Below are positions 9,420-19,742 of a stretch of DNA of 23,775 nt, piece after piece (position 1 is the first letter of the stretch; the number at the start of each line of letters is the position of its first letter). The stretch is from assembly GCA_001969505.1 (NCBI GenBank), contig LSSK01000514.1:1-23775 (forward strand), written 5' to 3'. This DNA is from Zancudomyces culisetae. Lineage: Eukaryota; Kickxellomycota; Harpellomycetes; Harpellales; Legeriomycetaceae. The position numbers and the translations under genes are program-made. The notes beneath the pieces are model-generated. The model made no database searches, had not been told where the DNA came from, and saw only the letters and a program-made list of their open reading frames with translations.

Positions 9420-10211
9420 TTTACAGTTTTGTGTGTGTTTTTTATTTAGTGATTTTCCAAACTTGAAAGTTGTAACTCTACTAGAAGTAAAAAAAAACAG
9501 TCAGAATTTATATATACTTTTATTTGTAAGTATAAACATATAATAATGTAAATAGGAAAAATACATGTGTGAAAAACATGGATCATCCCATTTATACCAA
9601 GAACAAGAAAAGAAAAACATGTGGATGTTGAATGTTGTTTTGCTTTATTTTGTCTTGGCCCGTCAATAATCTAGGCCAATTCGTGAGCACTTTTCATTCA
9701 AGTCTGCTATTGTTGTTGTTGTTGCTTTTTTTTTTCTTTCTTTCACGGCCTTTGAAATCTCCGCCAAATAAATTCGATTTATTCAAAAAGCGAATCAATC
9801 AACCAATCAGTTATTCAAGCCCTTGCACATGAAAATAGCTGCGGCTTTTTATTTTTTGACTGGTTTTTTTTATTTTGAAATTGAAATGAAAAAAATACGA
9901 AAAATGCTGGGATAAAAAAATTTTTTAATTCTATTTATTAGCCACACAACCAGTGTAAAGAATTGAGCAAAATAGAGGAAAAATACTAAATAAAAAAAAA
10001 TAATAAAAAAAGTGCGCTGTGTTGATGAGAGGACAAAAATAGATAGATATTAAGAAATCGAGTCAACTAAAAAAAAAGGCGGGGGAGACAATCGTTATTG
10101 GGAATTGAGCAGATCTTTATAGAATAAAGTTTCTTACAAGGTTTAATTAAACAAAGCAAAAAAAAAAGAATCAATTAGAAGAGGAGATATATTAGAGAAA
10201 AGGAAAGAAAA
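9420..10211. promoter_or_regulatory. Divergent intergenic region between TIP30-like gene and TCF25
   Basis: These 792 bp separate the two start codons and must hold both promoters. The sequence is rich in A and T homopolymers, with a short TTG run near 9711-9726. A TCCGCCAAA stretch at about 9759-9767 resembles a G1/S (E2F-type) site but is unsupported. No coding potential is seen. Confidence 0.5.
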
Positions 10212-13024
10212 ATGTCAAATCGAGCGATAAAAAAGATACTAAAGAGCCGAGGATACGATGAACTGGAGGCTAATTTGGAAAGAGTAAAAAGACTCGAACT
10301 TGAAAAAAATAGAGAAAAGCTTGAGCAAGAGCAAGCAGAGGAAGGTGAAGATGGTGTAGCTATTGACGAAACAGCAGCTACAACTACGACTACGACCACA
10401 ACATCAAAGAAAAAAAAGGCAAAGGCAAAGGCAAAAAAAGAAAATGTAGGTTTTGGACTACTTGAAAATCTTGAGGATTTTGGAGGGATGGATACGGGAG
10501 CTAGTAAAAGCAAAAAAAAGAAAAAAAAGAAGAAGAATGCAGAAGTTGAGGAAACCGAGGATGGTGAACAGGGTGCTATCGAGCTTGAGAACGAAGTCGC
10601 AGTAATCGAAGAAAATAGCAATGAAAATGATGTTATGGAGGAGCAGCAGCCAAGTGGAGAGGAGAAGGATCGCGATGATAAAGAAAAAAATGTAAGTAAT
10701 CATTGTATATACATTTATTCTAGTTGGATGAAATTTAAAAGAAAAAAAGCTAAACTTGTGAATTGAATGTAAATTTATAGGAAAGAGATACAGAAGAAAA
10801 AGCGAGCAAGCAACCAAAGGAGAAAGGAACAGCGGCGAACAAGAAGAAAAATAAAAACAAAAAGAACAAGAAAGGAAAAGAAAAGAAGGAAGGGGCTAGC
10901 CAGATGAAGGGGGATGAAGTATCTGCGACTCGGGGAATAGATGAGGACTTGAGAAGAAGAATTGAGGAAAACCTACAGCTTTGTAGAGAATTGGTGGGAG
11001 GAGATATAAAGTGTATGAATGCAGGAGAGGAAATCAAACGGAGGTTGGGTGGAGAGGAAAAGGAAAAAGAGAAGGGGAGAAGACGGTATATACTGCGACA
11101 AGGGCTGGAGCGTAGGAGATACATATTTGCCAAGCCAGGATTTACTTGGCCAGCAATGAGCAAAGAAACAGGACTTAGTATAGAACGAATAAACATAGAC
11201 GACGAGGAGTTTAGCGATATTAAAGAACGGTCTGAAAAGGCAGCAGATGGAGGAACGTGGTTTATGGCGAATTATTCTAACAAATACCAAGAAGCACAGC
11301 TAGAGTTTGTTGCATGTCTAAGTACGCACGATCCATATATGCTTGCAAATCTTTTACATGTAAATCCATACCATGTAGATACACTGCTTCAGTATGCACT
11401 GGGACTTGAGCAGGTTGGAGGGGCAATGACAGAGGAGGTTGCAGAATATATAGAAAAGGCGTTGTTTGCACTGGAATCGTCGTTTGGGCCAGGGTTTACG
11501 TTGACAGGAGGAAACTGTCGACTGGATTATCGGAGGTCACAGAATCGCTCGTTCTTTGTGGCGTTATTTAGACAAATGGGATTGTTGGCGAAACGAGGGT
11601 GCTGGAGAAGTGCATTTGAGTTGAACAAGGTTCTGTTGAGCTTGGACCCTGTGCAGGACCCGTTCAGCGCTATTTTGAGTTTGGATTATTTTGCGATTAA
11701 ATCTAAACAATACGACTATGTATTTAAGTTTTATTCCGAATGGAAGTTTTCAACACCGGCGAAATTGCCCAACTGGAGATATTCGGTGGCTCTGGCCAAG
11801 TTTCAAATGGAGATGAACGCATTGGCCAAACAGAGAAAACAGAGCGATCCCAACAAACTGAGCGAACAGGACCACCAGGAAAGCTTGGATCTGTTGGTAC
11901 AAGCGATTTTGGTATTCCCCACGGTGATTCCAAAGCTATTTAAAAGCGCGAGTATTGTGACGGGATCAGAAATAGTAGAAAACCAATTTTTCAAGCCCAT
12001 TTTAGTCAGCGAGGAATTTGAACAAGGCTATACAGTTATGGAGTTGTTGGCCTCGGCGTTTGTCGAACGATCTGGATCCCTGTATCGAAGTAGAGAGGCG
12101 GGACAATGGTTGAAGTTGGGAGTATCCAGAGCCATTGAGCTTGTTAATAACTCTGAAACGGATAAAATAGAATCGTCTCCAGATAAATTCATCAACTGCG
12201 AGAGTTTGTTGGCACTTGGAAATAGCGTAAAAGAAGAGTTGTGTACATATGTGATTCCTCTAAATCTTTCAAGACACATTGTTGCCTCCGACTACCAAAC
12301 TTTGATTTCTAAATTGCCTGAATCCATCAAAAGCAACGACAGCTTTGCCTTTGATCCTTTGCCTCCACCAGACGATATCAACCCAACCACCTTATTACTA
12401 GATAATTATGGTTTGGACCGACGTGGTCTCAACAACCGAGAATCCCTCACTAGATTTGCTGAACGGTTGCTTGCTGAACTAAATAACCGCAACCCTCGTC
12501 CTCGTCCTCATCCTCGTGGTAACAATGATGATGATGATGATGACTTTGATCTTGATCTTGATAATGGTCATGAGCCTGGTATTACTAGAATCTTACGGGC
12601 TTTCTTGCCCTGGTTACGCAACAATAACAACTACAACGCCGATGAAATTGATGAGATTGAACAACTCTTGCAACAACAAAACCTTGCTGATGATACCACC
12701 ACCACCACCACCACTAATGACAACGGAAACGACAACGACAATGATAATAATACTAATGATCCTGTTCCTGTAAACAGTGCCATCGGCAACTCTCTATATG
12801 ACTTCCTTGCCAATGCTTTAGCTCCTGTAAGAAATGCTACAAACTCATTACTATATAACGGACCCACAACTGATACTCAAGAAACTAATCCCAATGCCAA
12901 TGTCAATTCTGTCTTGGAATCTCATCCACACTCCAACCCAGGTCCAGATCCAAATTCAGATTCAGATTCTGGTTCAGATTCTGGTTCAGAGTACTACTTT
13001 GATGCTGAAGAACAACATAGGTGA
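10212..13024 (+). CDS. TCF25: TCF25 / Rqc1 ribosome quality-control complex subunit (2 exons)
   Basis: Exons 10212-10691 and 10781-13024 join in phase 0 to give 907 residues. Rqc1/TCF25 acts with Ltn1/Listerin and Rqc2/NEMF on 60S subunits carrying stalled chains, supporting ubiquitination and extraction of the nascent peptide. The N-terminus starts SNRAIKKILKSRGYDELE and is followed by Lys/Glu-rich, poly-Lys segments, as in the family. The conserved alpha-helical Tcf25 domain runs roughly 260-710: FAKPGFTWPAMS, then NPYHVDTLLQYA, then LDYRRSQNRSFF (408-419), RRGC-like KRGCWRSAFEL, and LSLDPVQDPF (about 446-455). The C-terminus is low-complexity: poly-Asp, Thr and Asn-Asp repeats, ending in Ser-Asp/Gly repeats. 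Retaining the intron would stop translation at 10766 after 184 residues. Its 3' end converges with the next gene across 191 bp. Confidence 0.93.
10692..10780 (+). other. Intron of TCF25 (89 bp)
   Basis: The donor is GTAAGT at 10692 and the acceptor TTATAG ends at 10780. A CTAAAC branch-point-like motif begins near 10750. Both flanking frames are open and in phase 0. A second TAG at 10723 would leave a 32-bp intron, which is too short. Confidence 0.9.
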
Positions 13025-13215
13025 TTTATTTATTTGAGTTTACAAATTCTTCAAACTCATTATTTATGCTATCATTATTATTTATAAATCGATCATTTAT
13101 ACATCATCTAATTAATAAAATAAAAGTACCACTCCCTCTCTTTTTAATTTTTTTTAATTTAATTTAATTTAATTTAATTTATTTACTCTTACAAAATTGT
13201 GGTTTCTTAATAATA
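13025..13215. terminator. Shared 3' region of convergent TCF25 and the 1042-residue gene
   Basis: Just 191 bp lie between the two stops. AATAAA at 13114-13119 fits a TCF25 polyadenylation signal. A run of AATTT pentamers (about 13146-13181) and TTTATTTA elements supply A-rich signals on the minus strand. Motif-based inference. Confidence 0.45.
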
Positions 13216-16200
13216 CTATACTACGAAAAAAGAATGCCGAGCTAGAGTACTCAATTCATCCTCACTACTATCCCCACCCCTACAATTTTCCTTTGTTTCT
13301 CTTAGTTTCCCACAAATGTCTACATTGCCAATAGCAATAGCTTTAACGTTCCTATTTTTATTGGCGTTATTATAACGCTCCCCTTTTGTTAACAGTTCTA
13401 AATATCCCTTGATCTCGTTTTTCATCTTCATCACTATTGCTTCCTTTCCATTTCCATTCCCAATTACATTTCTATTTAAATTACCCTTTTCGTCCTGCCT
13501 TTGATCCCGCTTCGCCCCTTGTGAACCCACATCACCTCCTGTTTCACCCTCTTCTTTTACCATGCCATCACCACTCCCTTTTACTATCCACTTTGGAGTC
13601 CATATACTCTCCATCTTTGCAACTTTATCCATCTTTTCCACCACCACTTGGTAGTTTCGTACCATTTTTTTCATCTCTCCAATCAGCCGCCTTTCATTCC
13701 CTGGTACAAGGTGGTTCTGAAGGTTGTTTTTTATCACCTCAAATAATACCTTTGGTCCACCACCCCACTCCTTTAAATCGCCTATCAATCTCTTCACCAT
13801 CTGTACACTCTCACCATCACAACCATAGCCCCATTTGTTGCCCCTGTCTGGTATCACAACCTTCGCTACATCACAAAGCACGTTTCCCATGTTGTATATA
13901 TACACCACTGTTAGCTGCAGTTCTTCTATTATTCTTGCAAGTACATGCTCTCCACCCTTCCCTTGCCACTGCCGTCGCTGCTGTATCTTTTTGATTTTTA
14001 TCGTTCTTTTTAACACTTCGTTCGTTTTTCTAAGTATTTCACCCACTGCTTTCATAAATAATGTTATTTGGTGATTGTTAGCCACGTTTTTTCTAATAGT
14101 GCCAAAACTAGCCATGTCCTTATCAAATGAGTCTATTTCAACATACCCCCCAAACCCACAATCGTAATGCCCAGCAACCCCCTCCTCATTTAATTGATGG
14201 TACTCCTTTATGCTCTTTGTCATTTTCATACTTAGTACCACCCGAAACATCTTCAGTCCCTCTACTAATCTTATAATTTTTTCTTCCTTTTCATCCAACC
14301 TGTCCACGCTTTCTCTTATTTTCTGTACCTCTTTACGTAGTTTGTACAGGATAAATCGTACTCCCACTAACGCCATCTCATTCCCACCCACTATTTCTGG
14401 AAGCCTGGTTATCCACTTCACATAACCAAGCTTACTAATAAAGCTGTCGGTACCACTCCCATCCTTATCAACCGCATCTTCCTCCTCATAATCATTCTCC
14501 AAATCATAGTTATCTTCGCTGCCACTACTTTTACCTGTTTCCTCATCAACCCTCTTCCTTTTTCTCGCCCGATATTTATCGCTTTTGATGCTATTCCCTT
14601 TGTATCTATCCTTTTGCGATAAATCTCTGGACCAGTCCTCGACCATAGAAATTCCAATCTTCTCCTTGTATACTTTGTATCCTGTTCCTTCTTCTCTCAC
14701 CAACTGTTGAGTAACCCTTGCCAACTTGTTTAAAAACGTTTCGCTACTTCCTAGAATACTGGCTTGTCGGTGCACAGTTTGTAACCATTCTACATCAAAA
14801 ATATCCTGGATTCTCCTTTTTCTACCCTCGTTATATACCTTTAGCAGCTCCAATTCTCTCACACCACCATCATCTGGATATATATCACCACCTTTTAGTC
14901 TCACGCAACTTTGTAGAATCCTCTCTACTACCCAGTTGTGCTGATACACTGCCCCGCTGCTTAACAACGCCTCGAGTAATATTTCTTCCCACCCAAACTC
15001 CCTAAACTCTTCATAACATATATTTGTGATGTGTTGGATGACAACAAATCTATTTCGTAAAGTTCACATAGTTTAGGACCATTAATTTTTAAAAGCAAAC
15101 CCCAACTCACCCCTCCCTCTTCTCTCAGCTAGAAAATATAATATATTCACCATTTTTCCATCAATATAAATGTTTAGACTCTATTTACCTTCTCAAATGA
15201 CTAGGGATCGATTCATAGACGTTCGCCAATACGTCCACCTCAGCATCCACTCCATACTTATCCCCAATATGATTCCCCACCCCAAATCCACTTAGTACTT
15301 TTAATGGTAACCCATTTCCCCCAAAAATCATACCTCCAGACCAAAATACACTCTTTCTTTTCTCGTTCTCCATAATTTGTTGAACCCAATCTGTCCATAG
15401 ACTTGTAAACACCTTCTTCAGCTCTTCATACAGAAATCCCAACTCCTTGGTAATCAAAAACCTGCTGTTGCTTGTCTCTCGCTGTGTCAAAATACAATTC
15501 CAAATGCCAAAATCATATTTCCTCTTGACTTTTCTACCCTCTCTTTTTTCCAAAATACTCGTAAACCCCGCTCTACTGAAGTTTGATTCTCGTTTCTCTC
15601 CAGTGGGCTTAAAAATTTGCCTTTTCAAAGCTGCATTTCTAATATTCGTTTCGTGCACCAAATGGCTACTACTTATACCACTTTTCTTCTTTTTCGGGGT
15701 TATTAGCCAAGTCTCTGGCTTTTCTATTAGCACCCTATTTCTACTCGCTACTCTTTCTGCCGAACTGTTATTCTTGTATTTTCTCTTACTACTCCTGTAA
15801 AATTGCTCTTCCTCATCACTAATTTCGCTCTCGTAATACGTTACCTTCTTTCGAGCTTTTATCGGGAACCTATTTTCTTTGTCACAATAGCAACGGGCTC
15901 TAGTGTAGCATTTACAACACCGCCTAAATTCATTGATCTCTTCATATTCTTTTGATACTTTGACACTTTGTGTCAAACGCTTCTCTCCCGTGATTTTGTC
16001 TAATTCAGTCCGTGTACTCTTTCCACTAGAATGTGTACTTGAATATTTTTTTTGTCTTGTATAATAAATAGTGTTCCCAGAAATAACATTGCCCTTGGCA
16101 CTACCGACTCTCTTGCTCGCCAGTTGTGCATTCCCGTGCGTGCTCCATAGATCTAATTCGTCTTCAAGAACACAAAAATTGTCCTTTTCAGAATACCAAT

Positions 16201-16483
16201 CCTTAGATCGTTGAAGGGTTGAGTTTCTGGTAGTTCGGCGTGGTATTTCATCGCTCCTTTTGCCAATTGAATTAACTTGCGTTGATTCGTCTTTTTTAGG
16301 TTTTTTATTTACACTGGCTCTAGTGGGTTTACCCGTTTGACATTCCAAGGATGTTCCTGTAAAAAACTCTGAGGGACTCTGCGTCACAAATCTCTTGGCA
16401 TATTTGACTTTTCCTATTACCGCACGTAGTGTTCTTTTGATCTTATCCACAGCTATGAAATCCTCAGTCTCTATCAATTCCAT
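13216..16483 (-). CDS. Unrecognised 1042-residue protein (2 exons joined here)
   Basis: Two long minus-strand frames are read as one gene: exon 1 16483-15189 and exon 2 15049-13216. The exon 2 frame has no ATG between its upstream stop (15064-15066) and a long conserved-looking stretch. Exon 1 ends at an AG|GTAAAT donor in phase 2, and exon 2 starts at a TAG acceptor in the matching phase, restoring an Arg codon (residue 432). The first third is basic and disordered, with a Cys cluster at 189-200 (C-C-x-C-x5-C-x-C). From about 320 onward it is mixed and probably helical: FGIWNCILTQRE, FLYEELKKVFTSLWTDWVQQ, then across the junction FVVIQHITNICYEEFREFGW and HNWVVERILQSCVRLKGG. An acidic insert (about residues 575-600) and a Gly/Asn-rich C-terminus follow. 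I do not recognise the family. Basic and disordered segments suggest a nuclear or chromatin protein, but that is a guess. The product ends SSEDELSTLARHSFFVV. Confidence 0.75.
15050..15188 (-). other. Predicted intron (139 bp) in the 1042-residue gene
   Basis: On the minus strand the donor is AG|GTAAAT (first intron base 15188), and the acceptor GAAATAG ends at 15050. A CCTAAAC branch-point-like motif lies about 30 nt before the acceptor, as in the TCF25 intron. Phase 2 on both sides. The GTAAAT donor is also used by the third intron of the mS42/43 gene. Confidence 0.78.
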
Positions 16484-17625
16484 TTTTACTGCAAACTTTT
16501 CTGTTTTGGTCTCTGGTAGTACTTGTTAATTAGCATTTAAGTTATCGCTGGAGAAGCAAGATAACACGTTAAATACAAGAGTTAATGGTGTTATCCTTCC
16601 TGTTTTATTATTATTTTATGGTTTGTACCCCTAGACATAGGTGCTCCGTTTATATCTCATTCATTGTACGTTTCTCCATTGTAAATGTTGATTTTTCTCT
16701 ATTTACCATTTTTTTTTAGGCCAATGAAAAGTATACGTTTGTTTACATTTCGCTTTGACGAATAAATTGCGCAATGATTTTGATGTGGCTGTTTGCTCTT
16801 ATATATTATTGGCTAATTTTGAATTTATGACCAAAAATGCCAAATAAAAATCGAGGTGATAACACATGCAAAGTCTAAAATAAAGTTGTTAAAAAAAGTT
16901 AGACCATCTGTGAATTGGAGTAAAAGACATGATCAAGTTGCTGCTGATGTAGATATGGCTAAAATGCCTAAGCGAAATGAATAAGAGTATATATGCCAGA
17001 GGATGAATAACTTTGGGAACAAATGGTTGTCAAAAAGATAAAAATAAGAATAATATGACCAACTCATTCTCAATATGACTGGTTTTGGGGGGATGGGAAG
17101 GGCTGAGATGGGATGGAGTGTGCGGTGTTGCTTTTCTAAACTCATTACATATATGTTGAATTCTATCATATTATAGTGGGGTGTTGTTTTTAAACTGATG
17201 ATAGTATTTTTTTTTCTAAAATGTGCCAGCTAAGTTAGAAACAATATATGGCAAACATAAATCAATCTTTGAGCTGGCTGATAAATTAGTGTTTAAAGTG
17301 TGTGTCTAAACGCAATTTTATTGCAAGAACTAGTGTTTTTATCTAAAGAAATGAGTGGTAAATAAACTTAAGACGGTCATTGTAGATTCAGGTTAGTGTG
17401 TCTACGATATTTATTGCTCACAGCTCTTACTACGGGAACTTTTAAATGTCTCGATTTTAGATTAGTAGCACAACATTTCTAATTTAAAAAAAATTTTCTT
17501 TCTTTCGTTTTTTAACTTCAGGTTAATTGATATGAGTTGTAAGAGAAGAGGACCATATAGCTATGAATTAAGGCCACACTCAGCATACCTGCACACTTGC
17601 GCTACCAGAAATGTGGCATAATACC

Positions 17626-17655
17626 GCAAAAGACTGCAAAAGACTGCAAAAGACT
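17626..17655 (+). repeat. 10-bp tandem repeat, three copies
   Basis: GCAAAAGACT is repeated exactly three times head to tail. It is noncoding, with no known function. Confidence 0.9.
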
Positions 17656-18079
17656 GATGGTTTCTATAGTTGGAACGGCGATTAATTGGTAATATCTGCA
17701 TGTACGACCCAAAAGATCAACAAAGGTTTATGATACCACTAATACTCTACTAGTTTTATTAGCAAGTGATAGTCGCAGAAATAATTTTATAGGGTTTTGT
17801 TTTGATAGGTGATGTCGAAGACGCTACCACCACCTTCCCCCTTGTAATGTTTTCTTTAAAAAAGATTAATAATACTATTGGTGAATTACTGGTAAAATAA
17901 AGGCAAGCTCCTATACTAGCATTTAGGTGGATGATTAATGCTAAGGAGGGTGGGGGTGGAGGGCTTTAGCCACACGTAAAAAATTGGCAACATTAGCTGT
18001 CTATGTTCAAGATCCACATATGGAACCCATAATTATTGTTGTATGGGTCCTAAGCGATCTTCCTATTCGCACCCATTGT

Positions 18080-18120
18080 GGTGAGGTGAGGCAGGGTAAG
18101 GCAAGGTGAGGTGAGCTAGG
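18080..18120 (+). repeat. G-rich degenerate tandem of GGTGA/GGCA units
   Basis: Units resembling GGTGAG, GGCAG and GGTAAG succeed one another without pyrimidine runs. The G-rich strand is the plus strand, the same as the peroxiredoxin gene 0.5 kb downstream. Confidence 0.7.
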
Positions 18121-18175
18121 CGGAATGGGATAGGATGCATGAATTAGTAATTAGAAGCGAAAAAAACAAAGGTCC

Positions 18176-18227
18176 AATCCAAATGCATCAAATCCAAATG
18201 ATTTCATTCATTCAATGCATTGGGATT
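18176..18227. repeat. Imperfect 13-bp inverted repeat
   Basis: AATCCAAATGCAT at 18176-18188 pairs with ATGCATTGGGATT at 18215-18227, 12 of 13 positions matching, around a 26-nt spacer. The spacer itself holds a second copy of ATCCAAATG. This could form a hairpin or be two copies of a regulatory site. Confidence 0.7.
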
Positions 18228-18403
18228 TGAAGGGAAAAAAAGATGTACCTGATTTATGCTAAGAAAAAACACATTGCAAAAAACGCTTTATGCGCCATAT
18301 ACCTGATTTGAACACTGTTCTTGACCCCATTAAAAATATTGGTTGGTAGTTCCGAGAAAGCATGCTGCACCTATCATATACGTTTATTAAAAAAATGAAA
18401 TGA

Positions 18404-18424
18404 GGGGGGGAGGGGGGGAGGGGG
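18404..18424 (+). promoter_or_regulatory. G7-A-G7-A-G5 tract (potential G-quadruplex) upstream of peroxiredoxin
   Basis: Three G runs of 7, 7 and 5 are separated by single A residues and end 232 bp before the peroxiredoxin ATG. The longer runs can be split, so four G3 tracts with one-base loops are available. G-quadruplex formation is inference. Confidence 0.5.
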
Positions 18425-18545
18425 TGAAGGCGAGGCTGGAGTTAAAGCTAGATGCGGGTATAGTGTCATATATGCTATTGTAAGCTCTGTAAACGCAAAA
18501 ATACGCAAATGGGCGCAATAAAAAAAAGAGTTTTAATAAAAAAAA

Positions 18546-18552
18546 TATAAAA
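18546..18552 (+). promoter_or_regulatory. Candidate TATA element of the peroxiredoxin gene
   Basis: TATAAAA lies 111 bp before the ATG, in an otherwise A-rich leader. In such AT-rich DNA the match has modest weight. Confidence 0.4.
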
Positions 18553-18656
18553 CAGCAGATTATTCCTTCAAACGCAAAAGACCTGGGACACCTTCTATTA
18601 TTCTCTCACCCTAGCATAGAATAAAGAAACAGAATACAGAACAAAGAAAGTTAAAA

Positions 18657-19247
18657 ATGGTACTCAAACCAAATTCACTAGCACCACAATTCAAAGCTCA
18701 AGCCATCTACGATGGGGAGTTCACTGAGGTCAGCATGTCAGACTATAAGGGGAAATATCTTATTGTGTTTTTTTATCCTCTAGATTTTACCTTTGTATGT
18801 CCAACTGAAATCATTGCATTCAGTCAAAAGGCCGAAGAGTTTAAAAAGCGTGGGGTAGAAGTTCTTGGTATTTCATGCGACTCAGCATATAGTCACTTCC
18901 AATGGACAAGTATGGAAAGACATGAGGGTGGTGTTGGACAACTCAACTTCCCACTAGTCTCAGATTTCAACAAGGAAATTTCAAGAAGCTTCGAAATTTT
19001 GGATGAAGAGGAAGGTACTGCCTACCGTGGACTTTATCTGATTGACAAGGAGCAAAAGATCCGTTGCATGATGATCAACGACAACCCAGTTGGAAGAAGC
19101 GTTGATGAGGCCCTGCGTTTGGTTGATGCCTTGCAATTCACTGATATCCACGGTGAAGTTTGTCCAGTAAATTGGCAAAAGGGTCAAGACACTATTGTCC
19201 CAGAAGCCAAGGAATCCAAAAAGTTCTTCAACAAAACCTATGACTGA
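18657..19247 (+). CDS. TSA1: Typical 2-Cys peroxiredoxin (Tsa1/PRDX1-2 type thiol peroxidase)
   Basis: The enzyme reduces hydrogen peroxide and organic peroxides using thioredoxin and can act as a chaperone; no signal or targeting sequence is seen, so cytosolic. The 196 residues equal the length of yeast Tsa1. The peroxidatic site is FYPLDFTFVCPTE with P41, T45 and C48, and the catalytic Arg is R124 in YRGLYLID. The resolving Cys is C169 in GEVCPVNW. The segments that make eukaryotic enzymes prone to hyperoxidation are both slightly altered: GGVG (91-94) replaces GGLG, and FF (190-191) replaces the C-terminal YF. Two extra Cys, C74 and C137, are present. Intronless, unlike the genes to its right. 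The ATG follows an A-rich leader (GTTAAAAATGG) and is the first in the frame. AATAAA at 19317-19322 is a likely polyadenylation signal. Confidence 0.97.
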   Translation: MVLKPNSLAPQFKAQAIYDGEFTEVSMSDYKGKYLIVFFYPLDFTFVCPTEIIAFSQKAEEFKKRGVEVLGISCDSAYSHFQWTSMERHEGGVGQLNFPLVSDFNKEISRSFEILDEEEGTAYRGLYLIDKEQKIRCMMINDNPVGRSVDEALRLVDALQFTDIHGEVCPVNWQKGQDTIVPEAKESKKFFNKTYD

Positions 19248-19742
19248 TTGCGTGGGCGTTTCTTTTTCTAGTATACAGCTTTTAATAGCGTTTTAAGTAT
19301 GCTCATTTTTTGACAAAATAAAAGATGAAATCGAAAAAAAAAGGAATCAGCCTTAATGAGTTATGATATTGGGGGGGGGGGGCGCGTGTGAAATTATTTG
19401 GAAGGTGGGTTTAAAGTGATCATTAATAACTTGAAGCAGTTAGTTAGCTGGGGGAGGCAGAAAAAGCACATTGGTTGGTTATGTAGTTATCAAATTAGCG
19501 GGGTTTGTGTTGAGACAACATAGGCCCTCTGGTTAAAAATGTAGCCGCTTCCAAGTGTCAAGCATTTTGACACATTCATTAACGAACAGCGAGCAAAAAG
19601 AAGGACGGATTAAAGACCAAAAAAAAAAAAAGTGGTGGGCTTTAAGAATTGTAAAAATCAGTATATACCAAGGCCTTTTCATGCCATAGAAAATATAGTA
19701 TAGGAAATAACATTGAAGATTAGGGAAAACAAAAAGTTATAA
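19248..19742. other. Intergenic region between convergent peroxiredoxin and mS42/43 genes
   Basis: No gene is seen in these 495 bp. It contains AATAAA at 19317-19322 (peroxiredoxin 3' end), an uninterrupted run of 12 G at 19371-19382 followed by GCGCGTGTG, and an A-run near 19620-19631. Confidence 0.55.

Larger units (their letters stand above)
16484..18656. other. 2.2-kb gene-free divergent region upstream of peroxiredoxin
   Basis: No frame here looks like protein and no tRNA arms were found. It contains a three-copy 10-bp tandem repeat (17626-17655), a G-rich patch at about 17944-17963, a GGTGAG-like tandem (18080-18120), an imperfect inverted repeat (18176-18188 with 18215-18227) and a G7-A-G7-A-G5 tract (18404-18424). 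It must contain the promoters of the divergent 1042-residue gene and the peroxiredoxin. A noncoding RNA cannot be excluded. Confidence 0.55.

Noticed and set aside
10692-10766. Unspliced TCF25 ORF ending after 184 codons
   Set aside because: A strong GTAAGT donor, a branch-like motif and an in-phase acceptor restore the full TCF25 frame. The read-through tail has no similarity to the family.
13437-13994. 185-codon plus-strand ORF opposite the 1042-residue gene
   Set aside because: Pro/His/Leu/Ser-rich composition typical of an antisense shadow; the minus-strand frame is longer and continues through a matched splice junction.
15447-15800. 117-codon plus-strand ORF that looks like a membrane protein
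   Set aside because: The hydrophobic Leu/Phe content is the antisense of a Lys/Glu/Arg-rich coding region in exon 1 of the unknown gene.
16933-17169. 78-codon minus-strand ORF in the 2.2-kb gap
   Set aside because: Biased composition (Ile, Ser, Tyr, Pro) and no recognisable motif or adjoining exon.
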